DNA of 64,000 nt, taken from Tetrapyrgos nigripes. Its lineage: Eukaryota; Basidiomycota; Agaricomycetes; Agaricales; Campanellaceae. Position numbers and translations under genes: made by a program. Positions 57,193 through 64,000 of the stretch are shown here, one piece after another. The first letter of the stretch is position 1. Each line of letters opens with the position of its first letter. The stretch spans positions 248,001-312,000 of the forward strand of contig JAACJM010000018.1 in assembly GCA_013368315.1 (NCBI GenBank), in the 5' to 3' direction. Below the pieces are notes generated by a model that saw only the letters and a list, made by a program, of their open reading frames with translations, did not search any database and was not told the DNA's origin.

Positions 57193-57725
57193 CGAGCTAA
57201 AAAAAGGTGGAACAGATAGTGAGAAATGACTTCATCCAAACTTCGTCATTACCATATGCATCTGAGAGGAAGAATGTTTAATAATAACAGGAGCCTTTGA
57301 GTCAATGCTTTTACGAACTGAGGTTGGATTAGGAGAGACGATGACCCAAGGATGACGGCGACAGCCCGGATGCCATGGATATCAGACAGCCGAGCTAAAA
57401 AGAAAAGTGGAATAGACAGTGAGAAATGAGTTCGAAATGAGTGTGCGAGGAAGAATGTTGTAAGTAGAGCCCTTGGGTCAGCGCTTCTGCGAGTTGAATT
57501 GGATTAGGAGAGACGGTGACCCAAGGATACCCCAAGGATGACGACGACGGTGCGATGTATCGGACAACCGAGCTAAAAAGAAGGTGGAACAGACAGTGAG
57601 AAATGAGCTCAATAAAATGAGTCTGCGAGGAAGAATGTTGTAAGAAGAGCCTTTGAGTCAATACTTTCAAAGGTATAATAGCATGAGAGAGACGGTGACC
57701 CAAGGACGCGGCGATGGTTGAGACA
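57193..57725. repeat. Tandem repeats, three units of about 180-200 bp
   Basis: Units start at 57193, 57391 and 57569 with CGAGCTAAAAA. Each holds TGGAA(C/T)AGA(C/T)AGTGAGAAATGA, GAGGAAGAATGTT, GAGTCA and GACGGTGACCCAAGGA-type words, in the same order. The frames on the minus strand follow the repeats and are not convincing genes. Confidence 0.85.
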
Positions 57726-57867
57726 AACGATCTCTGACTTCAACCAGCGCTGACTTCTCGTGGGATACCACTAAGCAGTAGCTATAGGCGACCAGGATAG
57801 GGGTATCGACAAGGAATGTGAATGATCTGAGGAACGCGAGGATTGAGAATGTAGGGGGAAAGAGTTA

Positions 57868-58130
57868 CTAGTGGAAGTACAAGGTGTGTAATGACGAGGC
57901 CTTCACCAATTATCGCTTGGAGTTTTTAATGTGTGGTCCAATTGCCTCATGGAATGAGCGTGAAAGGCATCCAACACATTATGGAGGCCTGAGGATAACT
58001 ATCTAATCTTGTAGTATCCCCTTTCAACAGGCCATCTCATTCTTTCATGCAAATGCACAAGCGCTTTTCAGTTGCGGGGTCATTCAGGAATTAGAAGTTC
58101 AAGGTCCGGACATGCTGTCGGTCCGTCTGA
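57868..58130. repeat. Inverted duplication, arm 2 (partner 27640-27876)
   Basis: Reverse complement of DNA just upstream of GST F. Downstream on the plus strand, after a 3.4-kb interval, is a decayed GST F-like gene (61594), in the orientation expected if promoter and gene were copied together in inverted orientation. Confidence 0.75.
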
Positions 58131-58947
58131 TAAAGCTTACAACGTTTAAAAAACTGGGGAAAGGTGCCACTGCTTCACATGGCAAGCTACGAGACCCATA
58201 GGGTTACAGCGTTAGCTATACTAAGAATATTATGCTGTGGTTAGTTGGTAGAGATTCACTGTGATAACGAGATATTACGCAATACCTATTCATAGTGAAA
58301 ACGCCGGTAGCAAGGCTAGCTACACACTGGCGCCTCGCTATAGTTTCAGCAGCAGGTTGTAGCTGATCATGCTCATGATTGCAAAAACAGAGCTGTGAAG
58401 AAAGATATATTAATGAGAAGCAACTACGTACATACATCGATACTATTCGAGACATAGTCATGGTCTGTAACTTGAAGCCTGGATCCAACTTAATAGCTCT
58501 TAGTTGCAGGGAGGAAAATTCGCAACTTTGTTTAGATCCTGGATAAGAACAAAGAGATCGGTAAGCTCGGCGTCAGCGAGGTAAACAAAGCATAATGATC
58601 AGGATAACGTAAAAAGACGCTTATGAATGTATGATAACACAAAAGAAGGGCAATGAAGACTGAAGAACTTGAAGTTGACAAAAAGCGGGGGAAAAGAAGA
58701 GGAAAGGTAAAAAAGGAGCCGATGAGACACCCGACCCAACACCACCGCTAGCGCTAGCTACCACCAACTATGCTGTGCTATCGTGGAAAGTATTATTTCC
58801 GACTTAAAACGCCATTTCCGAACGCAAAAGCGTGACATATGACACCCGAATTGACATCTAACTCCCGAATTCAAGAAGGCAACTATCGAATTCAGAGTGT
58901 CGAGTCCTGAATTCACACGAGCAAATACCCAAGTCTGAGGATGAAAT

Positions 58948-59051
58948 ACCGAATTGAAGGAAGGGTGTACCAAATTGAAGGAAGGGTGTACCGAAGTGAG
59001 GGAAGGGTGTACCGAATTGAGACAAGGAGTACCGAATTGAAGGAAGGGTGT
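58948..59051. repeat. Minisatellite, five units of about 21 bp
   Basis: Units start ACCGAATTGAAGGAAGGGTG at 58948, 58969, 58990, 59011 (20 bp) and 59031, with a few changes. Related ACCGAATT/CCGAATTC words occur just to the left. Confidence 0.9.
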
Positions 59052-59600
59052 ACCAAATCAAGAGTGCTGAGTGCAGAACTGAACGGAGACAGTACAGGTT
59101 GACCGCTGACAACACAAACTGGCATATCGGAGTATCAGATTGCACTAAATATTTTTCCAAGATATGACTATTTGCTAAGTGCATTTCCCCCTCAAACAAA
59201 TGTACAATTAATTTCCAAGCGAAAATAATAGGTATCGTGGGACATGGTAGCAAATGATAGGAGTTCTGGGCAAAACCAATTAAAATCTGCATTCTCCCAA
59301 AGAAAGAGGAACGACGCTCTCAAGTGCATGGAAATACATAATGTCTCGATTCATAATTATTTAATCAGTTATTCCTGCTAACTACTTACAGGAGGCTCAG
59401 CAAAGCTTCAATGTCGGTCCAAATAATTCTAGTGAAATTCAATATAATCTGAGATGCTGATTTCGGTCCAACTTCTGCAAGTATTCGAAGTATTCGGGCT
59501 ACTTGCAAGTATTCGGACCATTCCACGATCATTCGGCAAAAGCGTAAATCAGTGGTTGGGAGTCAATTCTCTTTATTCAGTACTCACTTCATAAATTCAG

Positions 59601-60122
59601 TCATTGTTCCGGTTTCCTTCCTCGTTTGGAAGTATTATTAGAGTCATTAGGTGCTACATTGGATATGACTGAATCGTCTGGATCTGATGGGTCTGGAGAA
59701 GGGGAAGGGTTCGGATGATGAGGGGGTACAGATGGTCCTTCAGTAGTCAGAATTGTAGGAGAGGAAGGGTCATTTGGTTCTGATGGATCAGGAGAAGGAT
59801 CTCGGGGAGGAGTTGATGGGTTATTAGAAGATGGATCTGGTAATGGATCTGATGCAGAAGATGGATTAGGTGGTACAAAACAAGAGTGTTTTGGATTCAG
59901 TTGAGTGTTTGTAGGGGTAGATGTTCCCTGATCTGGTTTGGTTTTGGAGTTGATGACAGGATGTGCCTTTTGAATCTCCTGTTCTTGATTATCAGTTATA
60001 AATTTGAATGGTAGATTAAGGGAAATGTTGGGGGAAAGTCTGTCTGTTATATCTGTTAAGACACAGTAGTTCATTGCAGAACTTCTACAGGTTTTCTTCG
60101 TCATCTGCGATATAATAAGCAT
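59601..60122 (-). pseudogene. Pro/Ser/Asp-rich frame, possible retrotransposon remnant
   Basis: A frame of 173 residues (an in-frame methionine, MTKKTC, lies six codons in): MNYCVLTDITDRLSPNISLN, LPFKFITDNQEQEIQKAHPV, then a run of PSSASDPLPDPSSNNPSTPP-type repeats and a basic end KRGRKPEQ. No domain is recognised. It sits 0.9 kb downstream (minus strand) of a TATATAAA box at 61035-61042 and a leader ending in a possible LTR, so it may be the N-terminal part of a gag-like protein. Low complexity makes chance frames possible. Confidence 0.3.
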
Positions 60123-61034
60123 CTTGTTTCAATCTGGGCCAATATGCATGCAGGCAGTCTGCACAGGGAAGAGTTGGGTCTGCAGATTCTGTTTGTCAAC
60201 TTGTCATATACTGTTTCTACAATCTCTTAGGGCCTTCTTTTCTGCCCTTTAAATCAAAATGAGGATTCAAAAATGAAGGAGGAAGGTGTGCCATAGTCTG
60301 TAAGGAACAGAGGTCCTGTAGATGTATTGTACTCTCTGAAGAACAGAGGTCCCGTAATCCAAACAACAGTTTCCTTGGTATTGAGGTTGAGGGTGACTCA
60401 TATGTATGAATAGACAGAAAGGATCACATCACCTGGTCCCAATTTCCAAACCCAACAATGTGTACAGATGAAGTTTCAATTGTAGCTCCAAGGATCTGCC
60501 TGGATGCCTTCCATGTGGCTACACCAGTACTCAGTGTGTGGTAGATCGAGTGGAAGGGGGAGAGGAGGTTGTTCATAAAATGTGGTAGACAGGATGAAAA
60601 GAATACAAGAAGGGAAGGACAATTGTTGCTACACTGTTACTCGAAGTATACAGTAGGTCTGCAGTCTACTTGAAGTAGTATCTGCTAGCAATCGAAACAT
60701 ATTCAAATTGCAGGGGAGGAGTACGATGCTTACAGTATAAATGAATGGGAACAGAAAAGGAAAAAGATATTGAGAGTGGGGTTGAGTAGATAGACAGGAA
60801 AGAGACTCAAGATAGTGAGGTGGGTGTAAGGGAGTTTGTTCAAGTGTCAAGGTTGTTGATACACTCAAATAACCACTCAAGTCACACAGTTTGAGGACAG
60901 ATACAAAGCGATTGATTGAGAGATAGAGGTAGAAAAAGAGAAACAAGTAAGCTGACTATGCTCTACACTGTGTAGTATGGTATGGAGCAGAGATGAAGTG
61001 AACAAACTAAGGGACTAACTAGAATGTCTAGTGG

Positions 61035-61042
61035 TTTATATA
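61035..61042 (-). promoter_or_regulatory. TATA box of a possible minus-strand LTR
   Basis: TATATAAA on the minus strand, followed by a pyrimidine-rich leader; the arrangement is LTR-like. No matching second LTR is in the window. Confidence 0.3.
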
Positions 61043-61593
61043 GAAGAATAATGAATAGGTGATAGGAACAAGATAGGAGAAATAGGAGAAACATAGGAGA
61101 AAGTGGAGAAACGGAGGAAAAAGATAAGATTGATCAAATGGAAGATTGATTGATAGTTATTATAAAGTTTGACAGGTTTTATAAGGTTCAAAGTCAGTAA
61201 CATAAGGTTTAAAAGGTTTATCAAGGAAATGCAATAGATGAATGATCGGAAAATGGGTTTAATAATGAAGTAGAAGAAGGAGGAGGACAAAGAACTGGAG
61301 CAGGTTGTGACAAAAAGAGAAAGGAAAGCAATAAAAAAAGAACAAGACAAAGAGAAAAGACAATGAAATGAAAGATTAAGATTGGAAACTTTTGTTACCA
61401 GTCGCAAAGATATTGAGATAACGTTGTTGTTTGGTTATGTTAAGAAATACAGGGGCTGCAGATATGGGCAAGGACTCAGAGGAAACTGGAAACAACAGCA
61501 TGGGAGGAGACGGGATGAATATGCACTGCCACATGCAGAAACGGAGTGTAAAGAACTCAGCCTCATTTCATTTGGCCTCATAACTGGGATGAG

Positions 61594-62073
61594 ATGACTA
61601 CCCTCTATGACCTTAACAATCTCTGCCAAGATCCTAATCCTACCTATGTATCCTCCTCATGCCTGGAAGGTTCAGTGTGTCACCTTGTGGTCATCAATGC
61701 TCTTCAACTAAAGTTGCCTTCCCTTATTGCAGTTACGCTCTCAGATTTAAATCTCTTACCTATCAAACAACTTCGTTTGAGTACCCCTTGGTCAAATCTA
61801 GACTCTGGAGCCAAAGAACTCAGTGCTCCATCCACCTCAGGTCACCTGGCCTGATGATTCTCCTTGATACACCATCCTATTCCTCTGCGATTCCACTCCA
61901 AATAAAGTCATCTCCAACTCCTTACTCATACTCAAATGCCTGGACAACATGTACCCAGATATGATAACCCTCATTCCTCCTGGTACCAAAGCCTTGCAAA
62001 GTGCCTTAGCTGATGCCACATGGACATTCTATATGAAAGATATTGATGTTGTATCGATGGGAGAACGTAGCTA
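61594..62073 (+). pseudogene. GST F-like pseudogene 'G'
   Basis: Plus strand, opposite to GST F. Starts MTTLYDLNNLCQDPNPTY (compare MITLYDLNTLRPDPYRTY of F), then a four-base insertion shifts the frame before the CATGCCTGGAAGGTTCAGTG word that keeps the exon 1 end. Exon 2 begins YALRFKSLTYQTTSFEYPLV after a CAG acceptor; further frame changes follow, and GTKALQSALADATWTFYMKDID appears at 61982-62050 before a stop at 62071-62073. Everything after the linker is lost. The copy shares the F gene's intron position, so it derives from genomic duplication, not from mRNA. Confidence 0.8.
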
Positions 62074-62217
62074 AACAGTATGTATCTAAAAACTTCTGTC
62101 ATGCGCCATATATCCTACATCCATATTTTGGCAAGTGGCTTCATACTCTCGCCACCAATATGTCCAAAGAACGTAGGAGTTACTGCCTTTCCTTCTACGA
62201 TATTTTAATGGACACTC
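62074..62217. other. Short interval before the DyP duplication
   Basis: Sequence after the GST pseudogene with no counterpart upstream of copy 1 of the DyP segment. No gene. Confidence 0.4.
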
Positions 62218-62367
62218 AGGTACTGTCATTGTATGTGATACTAACCCAGCTCCAATTTGACTTGGTGGGATCAACTGTTCTTATGGCTTTTCTGAGTGGA
62301 GGAACTTTCAATGCTAGCCACAGAAGAAGATCTGGTAGCTGATCATGCCAATGTCCACAAAGCTGCT

Positions 62368-62765
62368 AATGAAGCAGCAACTAATCAGTGTAGGGTGACC
62401 AGTCAATGGAGCTCACCAAGTAGAGTGCTGAGGAGAAAGCTAGTAGAGCTTAGATGCGAATAGCTTGAAGAGCAGATAGAACTAGATATTGTTCTGTAGT
62501 AACTACAACTTTACAGAGAGCTTTTATACTAGATAAAGAGCATGTAATTACTAATATCTACATTGTCCATGGACATACTTAGAGACTAAGAGGATATTGC
62601 CATTGGCCATATTGCTATCTACAGAGATATCACTACATAGTAAGAGATAAGAGTAATGTCTGGAGAATATCCTGGAGGACTAGCCATACTTATAAATACA
62701 TAGAAGTTTCATAATAACTCCATATAGAATCATAGTTACTATACATGGAAGGTATATATTTCAAC
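62368..62765. mobile_element. 398-bp insertion with 7-bp target duplication
   Basis: AGCTGCT flanks the insert at 62361-62367 and 62766-62772. Copy 1 of the duplicated segment has a single GGCTGCT at this point (52917-52923) and no insert, so it is an empty site. The insert is AT-rich with no coding capacity and no clear inverted ends, so its class is open. Confidence 0.7.
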
Positions 62766-63199
62766 AGCTGCTTACTCCGTCCGCCTGTGGCCTGGACTCA
62801 CCTAAGGATGCCTCTGTCAAGATCAATATCTTTGCAATTCTATACAGTAAAATGGAAAGGGGGCAAGGACTTGTTCCTTCAAACGGCATCTATTTGCATA
62901 TGCACCATAATGTTCCACCGCTATGGCACAAAAAAAGTCTGAGCGTCGGAGGGGGACAAGTGTGTGCGACTCAGTCTAAAGACGCGGAGGGCAAATTGAC
63001 CGTGGACCAGAAGCGTTTATGCACAACTGTCCAACCCATAGAATGATTACAGTGTATACGTATTTGTTCTGGAGTAAGTATGTACTACCAATACCCTTTG
63101 CTGTAAGTAAGAGGAAGAACCCAAATAATAGCCCTATGTATATATAGATAATTCTTATAGGTATTCTTGAAAGCCTTGGAATTCATGATAACCATTCGT

Positions 63200-64000
63200 C
63201 TATTGAGCGAGTTTACCGGTGAGTGCAGAAATGGGAGGTGAGAAGAAGTATTCTCCTCCTCGGGATACGACGAAATCTGTATACATAGCAAAGTCAGTGT
63301 ACTAATATAGTAAGGTAGAGGAACCATCATCAAGATACGGGATGAAGGAAGACACGTACCGATATCAAGAGTGAAGATATGATTCTTATCAAGAGGATCT
63401 GATCCAGAAATCGTACGATCACTGTCTGGAGGAGCAACAGAGCCAGCGTTAGAATCACGGCCGATGATTGGGTCGACTCCCTAGATAATTCGGAGAAGAG
63501 ATTAATGCAAATGCAATGATGTCTAGTAGACAGTAACTTACAGGGCTGATTAGGTTGCCGGACAGGACATTCGCCAGAATCTGTCAGTAAGATGCTACAA
63601 TCGATTCGTACACAAAACTTACACAGCTGCAAGGAAGGAGAAAGGAAAATCCAGTAAGAATTCGACATCAAGAATCAGAAGGAACACAGATCACTTACGA
63701 CTCTTGCCGAAGAAAAAGTCGGCAGCGTCAACCCAATTCTGTTGGATGAATCGGAAGCCGGTGTTGAGATCGGATTGGTAGGAAACTGGAAAGAAATGTA
63801 AGAATATTCTAGTAGACTCGGATATGGCTCACTTACCGAACGCTAGACCACGTTCAAGAGAAGGATCGCTGCTGGAGGTGTTGGAAGCTTTTTCGTCATC
63901 GGTGACTATCAACGCAAATCAATCATCCAACAATCAGAATACCATCCAAGCAGCTTAGCGTATGAATGAATGATGGATAGTACCTTCAGGTCCATAAGGA
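63200..64000 (-). CDS. Dye-decolorizing peroxidase (DyP), copy 2, 5' part outside window
   Basis: Visible exons: 63984-64000 (partial), 63837-63905, 63699-63785, 63542-63580, 63360-63480 and 63200-63276. These match exons 5-10 of copy 1 one for one. Encoded pieces include DEKASNTSSSDPSLERGLAF, FIQQNWVDAADFFFGKS, ILANVLSGNLISP and FVVSRGGEYFFSPPISALTGKLAQ. Between the copies, changes in the 13-codon exon 63542-63580 are mostly synonymous, so both have been under protein-level constraint. The heme-site motifs lie outside the window. Same secreted heme peroxidase as copy 1 by inference. Confidence 0.85.

Larger units (their letters stand above)
58131..61593. other. Interval with a minisatellite and probable retroelement DNA
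   Basis: Separates the GST F-like upstream arm from the GST pseudogene. Holds the 21-bp minisatellite, the low-complexity frame at 59601-60122, and a long purine-rich strand at 60600-61400. It reads as inserted DNA, but I cannot fix its ends. Confidence 0.4.
62218..64000. repeat. DyP-region segmental duplication, copy 2 (partner 52791-54331)
   Basis: Starts GTACTGTCATTGTATG at about 62219. Same order as copy 1, but interrupted by a 398-bp insertion at 62368-62765. Continues through AAGTATGTACTACCAATACC at 63074 into DyP copy 2 and out of the window. Confidence 0.85.

Noticed and set aside
1..64000. CRISPR arrays, operons, ribosome binding sites, bacterial terminators
   Set aside because: The window is eukaryotic, with spliced genes; no regularly spaced repeat-spacer array was seen.

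Overview
This window reads as a chromosomal stretch of a filamentous basidiomycete, most likely an Agaricomycete. The evidence is the gene style (several exons, GT-AG introns mostly of 50-75 nt) and the gene families: etherase-like glutathione S-transferases (GSTs), a dye-decolorizing peroxidase (DyP), a CAP10/GT90 glycosyltransferase, a short BTB/POZ protein, a C2H2 zinc-finger protein, and decayed Ty3/gypsy, hAT and Tc1/mariner elements. All identifications come from reading the sequence and from memory of protein families. No database was searched.

Layout. Positions 1-815 hold the start of a GST gene and its upstream DNA, almost a copy of 22049-22850. Positions 1.2-17 kb are a repeat island: a CCGGAT-rich patch, a gene fragment, two small repeats, a decayed gypsy element (4.3-8.6 kb), a decayed hAT transposase (9.5-11.9 kb), an orphan gypsy LTR carrying a MITE, a 1.45-kb non-autonomous hAT-like element, and a small secreted-protein gene (15.9-16.5 kb). 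A Tc1/mariner-like element lies at 17.9-19.2 kb. Positions 19.2-27.5 kb are a tandem array of five apparently complete GST genes on the minus strand, plus two broken GST copies; one is split by a solo LTR and the other contains an inversion. Positions 28.3-31.8 kb hold an unclassified multi-domain gene bounded by short inverted repeats. Ordinary genes follow: an EXPERA/EBP-like membrane protein (31.9-32.8), a coiled-coil protein (34.5-35.8), a C2H2 protein (37.3-39.6), another coiled-coil protein (40.8-41.5), a BTB protein (42.0-43.1), a small secreted protein (43.8-44.5), a GT90 enzyme (48.4-51.5) and a DyP (53.5-55.7). Positions 57-64 kb are again repeat-rich, with a GST pseudogene and the 3' half of a second DyP that runs off the window.

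How the genes relate. The GST array and the DyP genes fit the enzyme set of a fungus that meets aromatic plant-derived compounds: secreted DyP oxidizes bulky phenolics and dyes, and intracellular etherase-like GSTs conjugate or reduce the products. This is inference from family membership. The window's main structural story is duplication and decay: tandem GST copies, an inverted 0.25-kb segment linking GST F (27.6 kb) to the GST pseudogene (57.9 and 61.6 kb), a direct DyP segmental duplication (52.8-54.4 and 62.2-64 kb), and several mobile insertions whose target-site duplications or paralogous empty sites can be read directly.
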